Part shown: piece by piece, positions 29,658-38,029 of the stretch | How the letters are laid out: each line of letters starts with the position of its first letter | Position numbering within the stretch: the first letter of the stretch is position 1 | NCBI RefSeq assembly: GCF_000167355.1 | Contig: NZ_AAEW02000007.1 | Span: 62,001 to 126,000, forward strand | Direction of reading: 5' to 3' | Origin: Desulfuromonas acetoxidans DSM 684 | Lineage (GTDB): Bacteria > Desulfobacterota > Desulfuromonadia > Desulfuromonadales > Desulfuromonadaceae | DNA: 64,000 bases | Translations under genes and position numbers: made by a program | Notes under the pieces: generated by a model | What the model was told of the DNA's origin: nothing | What the model saw: the letters and a program-made list of their open reading frames with translations, nothing else | Databases searched by the model: none

Positions 29658-30083
29658 TTATAAACTGATGATGATAAATCGATCATCAAAGTATCGCTCT
29701 ATAATGGGTCGGACATCGCCCCAACTCAGGCCACCGCCACCACATCCCGGTCGCGGCACAACAACCTGCCGCCATCCTTTTTCATCAGCCAGAGTCACGA
29801 GCTCATCACAGGACTGTTCAATCAAAGCCAGGCTGGGAACCTCATAGGGAGTCGCCTCAACGGGAAAACTGACCAAACCATGATCAAGGCAATACACATG
29901 ATTGCCATGCGCTAAAATCAATTGTCCGAGCTGTTGGTCAAGTCCGGGGAACCGTTCACGGGCCTGGGCGGCACAACCGCGCGGCATGGTGCAGCGGCCA
30001 CTGCGACTGACTGCACCACCGGTGGTGATAGCAATCACGGCCTTTTCCAGATAGGACCACATATCAGCGTTGACTTCGATCAT
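29658..30083 (-). CDS. Macrodomain protein, likely ADP-ribose binding or hydrolysing
   Basis: A 141-residue single-domain protein. It follows the pattern of the TARG1/DarG-like or phage-type macrodomains: an N-terminal MWSYLEKAVIAITTGG, then GRCTMPRGCAAQARERFPGL, FPVEATPYEVPSLALIEQSC and the hallmark PRPGCGGGGLSWGDVRPIIE with a closing DDRFIII. Macrodomains bind ADP-ribose and some remove it from proteins or DNA. Here it lies in the draG cluster next to slyD and nifH, so a role in ADP-ribose metabolism linked to nitrogenase switching is plausible but unproven. Its ATG overlaps the upstream stop by 4 bases. Confidence 0.78.
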   Translation of the reverse strand: MIEVNADMWSYLEKAVIAITTGGAVSRSGRCTMPRGCAAQARERFPGLDQQLGQLILAHGNHVYCLDHGLVSFPVEATPYEVPSLALIEQSCDELVTLADEKGWRQVVVPRPGCGGGGLSWGDVRPIIERYFDDRFIIISL

Positions 30084-30379
30084 TTTTTGTACACGAGCCC
30101 CAGCATATCGGACATCACTTCACACAGGTACTTATAAACGTCACTGCGTGTCTGGACAAAACCGGGCATGGTGTCGAGCACTTCTTCCATCTTGTGCAGA
30201 ACAACATCCTCAACGGTTCCGAGAGCATCCATGACATGCTCAAACATCGGCAGAACCTCGTAAAGGTCATCACGATCAAAAGGCTCATCATCCGGTAATC
30301 CGGAGAATTTGGCCAACTGGCGACGCTCATGGTTTTTGGGATACTTATAGTAAAGATCTGAAGGTTTAATCTCAATCAT
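30080..30379 (-). CDS. Unknown small protein in draG-nif cluster
   Basis: A 99-residue, mostly helical acidic protein of no family I recognise. It begins MIEIKPSDLYYKYPKNHER, has a DDEPFDRDDLYEVLPMFEH middle, and ends with the helix VYKYLCEVMSDMLGLVYKK. No cysteine pair, Walker motif or membrane segment is present. The ATG at 30379 has AAGGAGG 5 bases upstream; the longer frame starting at 30430 lacks this. Its stop overlaps the macrodomain start (ATGA), so the two are co-translated and may be partners. Confidence 0.75.
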   Translation of the reverse strand: MIEIKPSDLYYKYPKNHERRQLAKFSGLPDDEPFDRDDLYEVLPMFEHVMDALGTVEDVVLHKMEEVLDTMPGFVQTRSDVYKYLCEVMSDMLGLVYKK

Positions 30380-30450
30380 TTGGTCCTCCTTGTTCAACGA
30401 AGACGAACAGAGCGATAAATTGCCGTTCAATGGATTGCGCTAGCAATCTG

Positions 30451-30696
30451 CTACGAGCAGGACTCGCAGCTCGAATGCTGACAATCGTGTTTTTTACACA
30501 GCGACTTGCTGGCCGTATCATTTTCCTGACGATAGGCTTCCAAGCTGTCCAGCGTCACATACCATTGCCCGTTGACTTCAAGACCGACCATCAATTTGTG
30601 TTTTAAATGCATCAAAACACTCATCGGAGTTGTTCCAAGAATCTCTGCGGCGCGTTCCAGAGTACACATCGCGCCATTTTCGTTTGCATCAGACAT
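30451..30696 (-). CDS. Small helix-turn-helix protein in draG-nif cluster
   Basis: An 81-residue protein. Residues 11-55 (MCTLERAAEILGTTPMSVLM, then a wing-like GLEVNGQWYVTLDSLEAY) look like an excisionase/MerR-type helix-turn-helix with a short wing. The C-terminus is Cys/His-rich (CKKHDCQHSSCESC), which may bind a metal and make it a sensor. AAGGAG lies 8 bases before the ATG. It sits between draG and the unknown 99-residue protein. A regulatory role is likely; the target is unknown. Confidence 0.7.
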   Translation of the reverse strand: MSDANENGAMCTLERAAEILGTTPMSVLMHLKHKLMVGLEVNGQWYVTLDSLEAYRQENDTASKSLCKKHDCQHSSCESCS

Positions 30697-30736
30697 AACA
30701 TTTCTCCTTTAGTAACTTGAGGGGTGTGTAACAAAA

Positions 30737-31636
30737 TCACTGCAGCCGGGTTGCCAGAGGAGATAAACGGACCAACCTCTCCCCCGCAGCAGTCACTTCA
30801 TGACGCACCTTCTTGTTCAATTTATTTTTCCACTGACGTGGAATGGCATCCATGCCGTAAAATGCCCCGGCGATCATACCGGCAATGGCACCGGTGGTAT
30901 CGGCATCACCACCCTGATTGACGATTCCTACCAAACACTCTTCAAAGCTGGCCGTGGTAAACAGATAGTGAAAAACCGTCTGTAGCGTGTCGACAATATA
31001 GCCGGAGGCATTGCCGCGGTAATTCTGAAACTTAAAGTTCGGGAAGTCATCGGTCAGCCGACGGGTACATTCATGCAACTGAAAACGATCCGCACCGAGA
31101 ATGGCGGCCTGAACCATTTCACCCACGCACAACGTCCCGGCATCCGACAAAGGGTGATTGTGGGTCAAATGCGCCTGTTCCAGAGTACATCGTTTATACA
31201 ACTCCTCATCACCAAGGGTATAGATAGCCACCGGAACCATACGCATGGCGGCCCCATTACCGGCATCCCAATCATTACGGGGCATGCCCAAGGTTCCTTT
31301 GGTCATATAGGTACGGATCCCCTTGCGTACCGTCGATCCGATATCGATGGGCTTACTTTTCATCCAGGTGACAAAGGCATCGGCAATCTCTATCTGGCTC
31401 CATTCCCCCTGCGTCAACACAGCATTGGCGATCGCCATAGACATCTCAGTGTCATCGGTGACATGGCCCGGCTTGATATTTAACCATCCACCACCACACA
31501 GGGTTCGGTGGGTACCATGCTTAGCCTTGATCTCGTTGGGGGTCATAAATTCCGTCGTTGCCCCGAGTGCATCACCAATGGCTAAACCAAGAAATGCCGC
31601 CTGGGCCCGTTCAATATGTTGTGTCGTGAGGGACAC
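30737..31636 (-). CDS. draG: Dinitrogenase reductase-activating ADP-ribosylglycohydrolase
   Basis: A 299-residue ADP-ribosylglycohydrolase of the DraG family, which removes ADP-ribose from the modified arginine of NifH and so restores nitrogenase activity when ammonium is gone. Dinuclear metal-site motifs are intact: GLAIGDALGATTEFM near the start, GHVTDDTEMSMAIA, and NQGGDADTTGAIAGM near residue 245. NHPLSDAG and DAGNGAAMRMVPVA are also typical. The start is set at GTG 31636 because GGGAGG lies 4 bases upstream. It lies downstream of glnK-amtB, fitting the known recruitment of DraG to AmtB by GlnK. Its transferase partner is 36276-37070. Confidence 0.94.
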   Translation of the reverse strand: MSLTTQHIERAQAAFLGLAIGDALGATTEFMTPNEIKAKHGTHRTLCGGGWLNIKPGHVTDDTEMSMAIANAVLTQGEWSQIEIADAFVTWMKSKPIDIGSTVRKGIRTYMTKGTLGMPRNDWDAGNGAAMRMVPVAIYTLGDEELYKRCTLEQAHLTHNHPLSDAGTLCVGEMVQAAILGADRFQLHECTRRLTDDFPNFKFQNYRGNASGYIVDTLQTVFHYLFTTASFEECLVGIVNQGGDADTTGAIAGMIAGAFYGMDAIPRQWKNKLNKKVRHEVTAAGERLVRLSPLATRLQ

Positions 31637-31656
31637 GTTTCCTCCCGGAATAAAGA

Positions 31657-31685
31657 GGGCCGTCAACCTCTATGGCTGACGGCCC
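31657..31685 (-). terminator. Terminator between porin and draG
   Basis: An 11-bp stem (GGGCCGTCAGC with GTTGACGGCCC, one G-U pair, loop of 7) followed by TCTTTATT on the minus strand. The weak T-run suggests partial read-through into draG. Confidence 0.6.
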
Positions 31686-31729
31686 CATTGCCGTATTCAC
31701 CTGAAATTCAGGTTATGCGATACGATCTC

Positions 31730-32461
31730 TTAGAATGCCAGTGTAACACCAGCACCGGAAACCATTTCAGAGTCGATCGCATCACAAGCTTCGTCGCTGA
31801 TACCTTCGGAGAACATGAAGGAAGCACCAACACTGATGTTTTCAGTCACTGCATAGTCAACGGCAGCGCTCAGCTCGTAGTTGTGAAACTCATCATAATC
31901 GCCAACAGAATAGTCACTGGACTGGTTGTAGCTGACCAGTGCGCCGAGGCTCAGGCTCAGAGCATCAGACAGAGCAATGTCGTGACCACAGGACAGTGTG
32001 TAGAACAGGCCGTCTTCGTCAGCTTTGTCCCAATCGTAGTAAATAGTTAAAGAGGGACTGAGAATAGTATTCAGAGCAACTGCCAGGTAGATCTCGTTGG
32101 TGTCGTCCATGCCTTCAAGCTGGTAGAAGATGTTACCAACACTGATGGAAACCATGTCGTTGAGATCACGGCTGTAATCGATGACGATATCTGTTTCAGT
32201 TGCCTCACCAGAGGTGAAACCCTCACCTTCATCGGTGGACAATTGCAGGTTGGTCCAGTAACCGAAAGTGAAGTTGCCGGCAGAAACATCAACACCACCT
32301 TGAGCAACAGGCATGCTGCCGCTAAGGTCGAAACCGCGCCACAGGTACTTGTCATAAATGCCGACATAAGCGTCACCGGAAACCTCCAGGGCGGAAGCAG
32401 TGGAGCACAGTCCCACCAGAAGCATGATCAGTCCTACCAGAGCTACATTAAATTTTTGCAT
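31730..32461 (-). CDS. TorF family putative porin
   Basis: A 243-residue outer-membrane barrel with signal peptide (ALVGLIMLLVGLCSTASA, cleavage before LEVSGD). The mature N-terminus LEVSGDAYVGIYDKYLWRGF and GGVDVSAGNFTFGYWTN are diagnostic of the TorF/gcw_chp family, and the chain ends in the outer-membrane signature GAGVTLAF. ATG 32461 has GGAG 6 bases upstream; an upstream start would add 38 non-signal residues. It lies directly after amtB and may widen the outer-membrane path for ammonium or another small nitrogen compound; that link is inference. Confidence 0.86.
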   Translation of the reverse strand: MQKFNVALVGLIMLLVGLCSTASALEVSGDAYVGIYDKYLWRGFDLSGSMPVAQGGVDVSAGNFTFGYWTNLQLSTDEGEGFTSGEATETDIVIDYSRDLNDMVSISVGNIFYQLEGMDDTNEIYLAVALNTILSPSLTIYYDWDKADEDGLFYTLSCGHDIALSDALSLSLGALVSYNQSSDYSVGDYDEFHNYELSAAVDYAVTENISVGASFMFSEGISDEACDAIDSEMVSGAGVTLAF

Positions 32462-32566
32462 CTTACTCTCCTTTTTCTTTGTTAATTGAGGCCGTTCCAC
32501 TCTTTGGAACGATCTCGATGATGTGGCAGTCATCTCCGCACCCATGCGGATTTGAGAGGCTTTACT

Positions 32567-32595
32567 CTCTGCCATCCCAGATTGGGATGGCAGAG
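32567..32595 (-). repeat. Hairpin between amtB and porin
   Basis: A perfect 12-bp inverted repeat (CTCTGCCATCCC/GGGATGGCAGAG, loop AATCT) just after the amtB stop, without a T-run. Probably a transcript-stabilising or partial termination element. Confidence 0.5.
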
Positions 32596-32606
32596 TAATT
32601 GAGACA

Positions 32607-33920
32607 TTAACGCTTGTTGGTCACAGCCTGGAAGTCAGGATACGCTTCAACACCGATCTCAGCGATATCCAGACCACGGTACTCGTCTTCTTCGTCGCAA
32701 CGAACACCGATAGTGAACTTGATGGCCAACCAAACGATGGAGCTGGTCACGACCACAAAGGCACCGATGGAGACAACGCCGATCAGCTGAGTCAGGAAGC
32801 TGGTGCCATCGTCGCAGAAAGGTACAGCCAGGGTTCCCCAGATACCGCACACCAAGTGGACAGACAGGGCACCAACAACATCGTCGATCTTAAGTTTATC
32901 GAAGAAAGGAACAGCCAGGACAACCAGAACACCACCAACAGCACCGATCAGAATCGCGGCACCCGGGCTGGGAGCTGCAGGACCGGCAGTGATGCTGACC
33001 AGACCAGCCAGAGCACCGTTAAGAGCCATGGTAACGTCTGTCTTTTTGTACATGATTTGAACAGCGATCATCGCAGCGATCATGCCGCCACAGGCAGCCA
33101 GGTTGGTGTTGATGTAAACAGCGCCTTGCTCAATGGCGGAGCTGGCAACACCCAGAGCCAGAGCACTACCACCGTTGAAACCGAACCACCCCATCCACAG
33201 GATGAAAGTACCGATAGTGGCCATAGGAATGTTAGAACCGGGGATCGGGTTAACACGACCGTCGCTGCTGTACTTCCCTTTACGTGCACCCAGAATAATG
33301 GCACCGGTCAAAGCAGCCCAACCACCGCAGGAGTGAACCAGAGTGGAACCGGCGTAGTCGGAGAAGCCCATAGCTGACAGCCAACCGCCGCCCCAGCCCC
33401 AGGACCCTTGGATCGGGTAGATAATACCGGTCAACACGACGCAGAACAGCAGGAAGGACCACAGTTTGATACGCTCAGCTACACAACCGGAAACAACAGA
33501 GCAGGCTGCGCCGCAGAATACCATCTGGAAGAACCAGTCAGAACCAGCCGAATAACCGGCAGAATAGTCACCTGCCAGAGCAGCAGCATCATCAGCACCC
33601 CAAACAGCGAAGGAGCCCATAAAGCCACCGTCAACATTCATATACATCAGGTTGTAGCCGATCAGGTAAAAGAGGATACCGGCAACACCGAACAGAGCAA
33701 TGTTTTTCAAGCAGATTGTTGCAACGTTTTTGGAGCGAACCAGACCAGCTTCAAGCATGGCAAAACCAGCAGCCATCCACATAACCAGAACACCACTGAT
33801 CAGGAAAGAAAAGGTGTTGAGGATATAGGTCATTTCAGAGACGGCTTCCTCCTCGGCCAGAGCCAGAGAGGGGAGTGCGATAAGCAGAGCCACCAGAGTA
33901 AGTAATTTCAACTTCTTCAT
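32607..33920 (-). CDS. amtB: Ammonium transporter AmtB
   Basis: A 437-residue ammonium channel with a cleaved signal peptide (LLTLVALLIALPSLALA) and eleven transmembrane helices. Conserved AmtB features include the phenylalanine/tryptophan gate region (WMAAGFAMLEAG, FGVAGILFYLIGYNLMY), the first pore histidine in GGSTLVHSCGGWAAL-like sequence, the FNGGSALA segment and the second histidine in VVGALSVHLVCGIWG. The cytoplasmic tail (DIAEIGVEAYPD) matches the usual closing region that GlnK contacts. It follows glnK by 36 bases as in most bacteria, and is expected to be induced under nitrogen limitation through the sigma-54 promoter ahead of glnK. Confidence 0.97.
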   Translation of the reverse strand: MKKLKLLTLVALLIALPSLALAEEEAVSEMTYILNTFSFLISGVLVMWMAAGFAMLEAGLVRSKNVATICLKNIALFGVAGILFYLIGYNLMYMNVDGGFMGSFAVWGADDAAALAGDYSAGYSAGSDWFFQMVFCGAACSVVSGCVAERIKLWSFLLFCVVLTGIIYPIQGSWGWGGGWLSAMGFSDYAGSTLVHSCGGWAALTGAIILGARKGKYSSDGRVNPIPGSNIPMATIGTFILWMGWFGFNGGSALALGVASSAIEQGAVYINTNLAACGGMIAAMIAVQIMYKKTDVTMALNGALAGLVSITAGPAAPSPGAAILIGAVGGVLVVLAVPFFDKLKIDDVVGALSVHLVCGIWGTLAVPFCDDGTSFLTQLIGVVSIGAFVVVTSSIVWLAIKFTIGVRCDEEDEYRGLDIAEIGVEAYPDFQAVTNKR

Positions 33921-33956
33921 TTCACGTTCTCCTGTTTCTTTAGATTATCGTTGGGA

Positions 33957-34487
<531 letters not shown>

Positions 34488-34540
34488 TCATCGACCAACC
34501 CGTCACTCATGATACGGGCTCATTTTAGTTAACAACATAT

Positions 34541-34557
34541 TGCACGGGGTGTGCCAA
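34541..34557 (-). promoter_or_regulatory. Sigma-54 promoter of glnK-amtB
   Basis: On the minus strand TTGGCACACCCCGTGCA has GG and GC separated by 10 bases, nearly the same as the nifH promoter. The predicted start site is near 34529, about 235 bases before the glnK ATG. Confidence 0.87.
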
Positions 34558-34684
34558 AATTGAAAACCCCGTAAATATCGACTTTGCCCACTGCGGCAAC
34601 ATCCACGGTGCTTAAATTTAATGCATCCCTAACAGGCACTGAGTAGTTAACAAGCAACCCGCGTATACATGGGCTTTTGCTGAC

Positions 34685-36283
34685 TTATCGAGTCCTCAAT
34701 GGCAGACGGATAATGAAGCGACTGCCCTCGCCGAGGGTTGATTCAAAATTGAGTGAGCCCTCGTGGTCGGACATGATCTTCCGGCACAGATAAAGACCTA
34801 ACCCGGTCCCTTCCCCTTCGGGTTTGGTGGTGTAAAAGGGTTCAAAGATCTTGTCGCGAATCGCTTCCTCAACACCATCACCGGTGTCAGAAATATCGAT
34901 CTCCACTCCGTAAGGCAATGCACGCGTTGTTAGAGTAATGATGCCCGGTGCCTTCATGGCCTGTACGGCATTCATGATCAGGTTGATATACACCTGCTTG
35001 AGCTGATTGGGGTCTGCCATGATCGCCGGCACCTCACCATAGTCGCGCACCACTTCATGCTGACCCCGTTGAATCTGATAGCCGATGAAGGTCAGAACCT
35101 GTTCGAGAACCTCATTGACATCAATGCGTGATTTTTTCATGCTGCCGCTGCGAGAGAAGCCCAGCAGGCCACTGGTCAACGCCTGAAGTCGTTCCACCTC
35201 ACTGCCGATACGGGTCAACAACTCCTGATGAAAATCAGACAGACTTTCTTCCCGTAACAACAGTTGGGCACTATAGGAGATTACCTCCAATGGGTTATTG
35301 ATCTCATGAGCAACTCCACTGGACAACCGACCAATTTCGGCAAGCTTTTCGGACTGGATCATCTGATCGAGCAGCCCTTTAAATTCGGTAATATCTTCAA
35401 CGACAATCACCACGCCGGTGGTCACATCGCCATCTTTTAAAGGACTCAGACGCCGTTTCTGAACACGCCGCTGTCCCTGAAGATTGTTATGGATCAACTG
35501 CAGTTTCTCCGGCTTACCGGTTCTCAACACCCGGTTAAGTCGATCATCAAATCCTTCTTCGGCGAGCACCGGAAACAGCGTCAACAAAGGACGACCGAGA
35601 ACCTGGTTCTCCGTCATGCCACTAGCTTTTTCCATCCGCTTGTTCCACGAGGTGATACACAGATTGGCATCAAGGGTGTAAATTCCCAGAGTGGTGCTTT
35701 GCAGAATACGGTCATTGAATTGGTGCAGCTGGCGAAAACGTTCCGTTAACTGACTGGTGCGCTCATAAAGACGGGCATTTTCAATGGCAATCGCCGCATG
35801 CGCAGCCATCGTCATCAGCGGCGCAACATCCTCGGAATGAAACGTGCCTTCCTGATGACTTTCAACATTGAACACGCCGATCACCCGATCACGGGCCACC
35901 AACGGGACACACAAGGCACAACGCGCGTCAGGGATACCGGGAATATAATCATGGTCTTCAGTGACATTGTCGATCAACACCGGAGCCGCACTGGCGGCAA
36001 CACGGCCCATAATCCCCTCGCCCATCTGCAGCTTGCGCTTGATTGCCGGATCGGGATAGCCATACGAGGCGGCCAGCACCAGTTCTTTGCCATCGTCAGA
36101 CACCAGACGCATAATGGCATTTTCGAACTGAAACACATTTTTGGAAATCTCAAGAATCTTATTGAGCAACTCAGGAAGAGATGCCAGGGAAATGAGTTCA
36201 TCGCCAATGGCATGGTAAGCGCGAAGAAGTTTCTGTTCTTGAGAATCATCTTTTTGCATTGTCTGTTTCGAACGGTTATCCAC
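34685..36283 (-). CDS. Sensor histidine kinase (GAF-PAS-HisKA-HATPase), GnfL-like
   Basis: A 532-residue kinase without membrane segments, so it probably senses a cytoplasmic signal. Domains in order: GAF (about residues 30-175, LPELLNKILEISKNVFQFEN to GVFNVESHQEGTF), PAS (about 190-310, STTLGIYTLDANLCITSWNK), HisKA with phospho-His in GVAHEINNPLEVIS, and HATPase with N-box NLIMNAVQAM and G-boxes DTGDGVEE and GEGTGLGLYL. Start is uncertain: GTG 36283 has GGAG 10 bases upstream and overlaps the draT stop; ATG 36259 lacks a site. Position in the same operon as the ANTAR regulator matches GnfL/GnfR, the nitrogen-fixation pair described in Geobacter sulfurreducens. Confidence 0.88.
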   Translation of the reverse strand: MDNRSKQTMQKDDSQEQKLLRAYHAIGDELISLASLPELLNKILEISKNVFQFENAIMRLVSDDGKELVLAASYGYPDPAIKRKLQMGEGIMGRVAASAAPVLIDNVTEDHDYIPGIPDARCALCVPLVARDRVIGVFNVESHQEGTFHSEDVAPLMTMAAHAAIAIENARLYERTSQLTERFRQLHQFNDRILQSTTLGIYTLDANLCITSWNKRMEKASGMTENQVLGRPLLTLFPVLAEEGFDDRLNRVLRTGKPEKLQLIHNNLQGQRRVQKRRLSPLKDGDVTTGVVIVVEDITEFKGLLDQMIQSEKLAEIGRLSSGVAHEINNPLEVISYSAQLLLREESLSDFHQELLTRIGSEVERLQALTSGLLGFSRSGSMKKSRIDVNEVLEQVLTFIGYQIQRGQHEVVRDYGEVPAIMADPNQLKQVYINLIMNAVQAMKAPGIITLTTRALPYGVEIDISDTGDGVEEAIRDKIFEPFYTTKPEGEGTGLGLYLCRKIMSDHEGSLNFESTLGEGSRFIIRLPLRTR

Positions 36284-37070
36284 CGATTTGGATCTCCACT
36301 TCAAACTGGCCACCAATGACCATCACTTCATCCTCACCTTTGAGCAGGGAAGACGGAAACATATCACTTTGAAAAAGGACTTTGCACAAAGGAACCTTAG
36401 CTACCATAACCCGGCTGCCGAATTCCCAGGCACGTTCAAAATCTGTCGTAAAAGAGTTGAGGTTGTTCAATTGTATCAGGTAACGTCGTTTTGACTGTTG
36501 TTCAAGAATCTGATGTTCCTCAAAATCATTAATACCGCGATACAGGGTACGCCATTGCTGCTCAGGAAACCGGTAGGCCAATTCGGCCTGGACATATTCA
36601 TATAGAATATCCAGTTGGTCATTGATAGCATTAGTGCGTGCCGCACCCTTCATGCGGTCTTTAAGGTATTGCAAATAGCCTTCGCATTCCAATGTGGGAA
36701 TCGGCACGTTATGAAAAGTGGGTGAAAGTCCGATACGACTTTCCACCCATCCTTTAAGAACAGCCCCCTCAATAGAGTTTGAATCAAACATCCAGCCGCG
36801 TAAAAAGCGCAGATAACTGTTCTTAAGGCTCTTCTGGCTGGAGCGGGTTTCTTCGCGCTGCCATTGATGCAACTGAAACGTGACATCCATATAGTCATAC
36901 AGTTGCTGAGCCCTGTCTTCCATGCTTACTATGCGGCTCAATCGTTCAAACAATCCATGGTGGGCATGGCGCACTCCGGAGATCTCAATCGGTTTTGGTT
37001 CACGATTGAAATGGTAGGAGGCAATCGCCCAGGGCGGATGATTGCAACGATTAAGCGCCAGAACCGCCAT
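36276..37070 (-). CDS. draT: NAD+-dinitrogenase-reductase ADP-D-ribosyltransferase
   Basis: A 264-residue DraT, which transfers ADP-ribose from NAD+ to an arginine of NifH (Arg104 here) and switches nitrogenase off in response to ammonium or energy stress. Recognisable elements are the N-terminal NRCNHPPWAIASYHFN, the ART Arg motif YRGINDFEEHQIL (about residue 165), the STS-like NNLNSFTTDFERAWEFGS, and the catalytic acidic motif in LLKGEDEVMVIGG. The ATG at 37070 has no clear ribosome-binding site but lies 6 bases after the regulator stop, so translation is probably coupled. It is unusual that draT sits between the two genes of a two-component system instead of beside draG. Confidence 0.93.
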   Translation of the reverse strand: MAVLALNRCNHPPWAIASYHFNREPKPIEISGVRHAHHGLFERLSRIVSMEDRAQQLYDYMDVTFQLHQWQREETRSSQKSLKNSYLRFLRGWMFDSNSIEGAVLKGWVESRIGLSPTFHNVPIPTLECEGYLQYLKDRMKGAARTNAINDQLDILYEYVQAELAYRFPEQQWRTLYRGINDFEEHQILEQQSKRRYLIQLNNLNSFTTDFERAWEFGSRVMVAKVPLCKVLFQSDMFPSSLLKGEDEVMVIGGQFEVEIQIGG

Positions 37071-37076
37071 AACGGG

Positions 37077-37640
37077 CTAGTCTGCCATCATCAGAATAGC
37101 TTCAGCCACCTGCTTCAACGTTTTCCGCTTACTCATGGCCAGCTTCTGCATTTTGCGATACGCTTCGGGCTCGCTCAGTCCCGTCCCCATCAGCACACCT
37201 TTGGCTTTGTCCACCAGCTTACGTGTTTCCAATGTCTCCTCGAGTTTACTCACCTGATCCTGCAACGAGGACACTGCCATATATTGATGCATTGCCAATT
37301 CAACCGCCGGGTAGAGCTGCTCATCACGAAACGGTTTAACCAGATAGCTCATCACGCCGGCATCACGGGCCTCGGAAATGGTTTGGGCATCGGTGTTGCC
37401 GGTCAGTAAAACGATCGGCGCCGGTGCCTCAATGCCTATTTTTTTAGCAGCATTGATTCCATTCATGACAGGCATGGTCACATCCATGACGATTAAAACC
37501 GGTTTGTGAGTCACCGCAAGCAGCAAGGCTTCCTGACCGTTTTCTGCCTCAATGATTTGATCAAAGCCATAATTTTCAAGCAATTCAGATACTTTACGGC
37601 GAATCAACGGTTCATCATCAACAACCAGTGCGATTTTCAT
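37077..37640 (-). CDS. ANTAR-domain response regulator, GnfR-like
   Basis: A 187-residue response regulator with a receiver domain (residues 1-120; acidic pocket DDE at 8-10, phospho-acceptor Asp53 in IVMDVTMPVMNG, Lys in YLVKPFRDEQL) and a C-terminal ANTAR RNA-binding domain (about residues 125-185: LEETLETRKLVDKAKGVLM and SEPEAYRKMQKLAMSKRKTL). ANTAR proteins bind paired six-base-loop hairpins and prevent termination. The start is ATG 37640 with GGAG 6 bases upstream. Same layout and context as Geobacter GnfR. Its predicted targets are the nifH and glnK leaders in this window. Confidence 0.9.
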   Translation of the reverse strand: MKIALVVDDEPLIRRKVSELLENYGFDQIIEAENGQEALLLAVTHKPVLIVMDVTMPVMNGINAAKKIGIEAPAPIVLLTGNTDAQTISEARDAGVMSYLVKPFRDEQLYPAVELAMHQYMAVSSLQDQVSKLEETLETRKLVDKAKGVLMGTGLSEPEAYRKMQKLAMSKRKTLKQVAEAILMMAD

Positions 37641-38029
37641 CACGTACTCCTTTTATATATAGTTCATGTGTGCATGGGACGATCGGAAATGAGAGATATT
37701 TTTTAACATGCATATCTGATACCGACTTTCACAAAACTAAAAAAACAATAATTCTCCTTTGTTGAAAGGCTCTGTATACCGCTACCAATTCGCAACAGAT
37801 TGCATCACAACCGCTTTTTTCAGGTCAGTTATCCCGATACAGCTCTGTCTGATATCAGTGCACCTTGCGGGCTGGAAAAATCGCAGAAAAACATCTGAAC
37901 GAATCAGGGGCACCAACCACATTGGCTTGACTCGAAAGGCTGTTTACGACAGGATGGCATGAATACAGTTCAGAGCTGTGAATACACCATCAATGAATCT
38001 CAAACCTCACTTATTCCCCCAAGGTGACT
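37641..38029. other. Divergent promoter region gnfR / ccdA
   Basis: About 390 bases with no convincing gene. It contains the weak sigma-54 candidate at 37709-37724 on the minus strand; otherwise AT-rich sequence with short frames lacking ribosome-binding sites. Confidence 0.5.
37709..37724 (-). promoter_or_regulatory. Weak sigma-54 promoter candidate for gnfR-draT-gnfL
   Basis: The minus strand reads CGGTATCAGATATGCA, with GG and GC 10 bases apart, but with only the core dinucleotides and TGCA matching. It would place the start about 55 bases before the regulator ATG. Confidence 0.3.
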
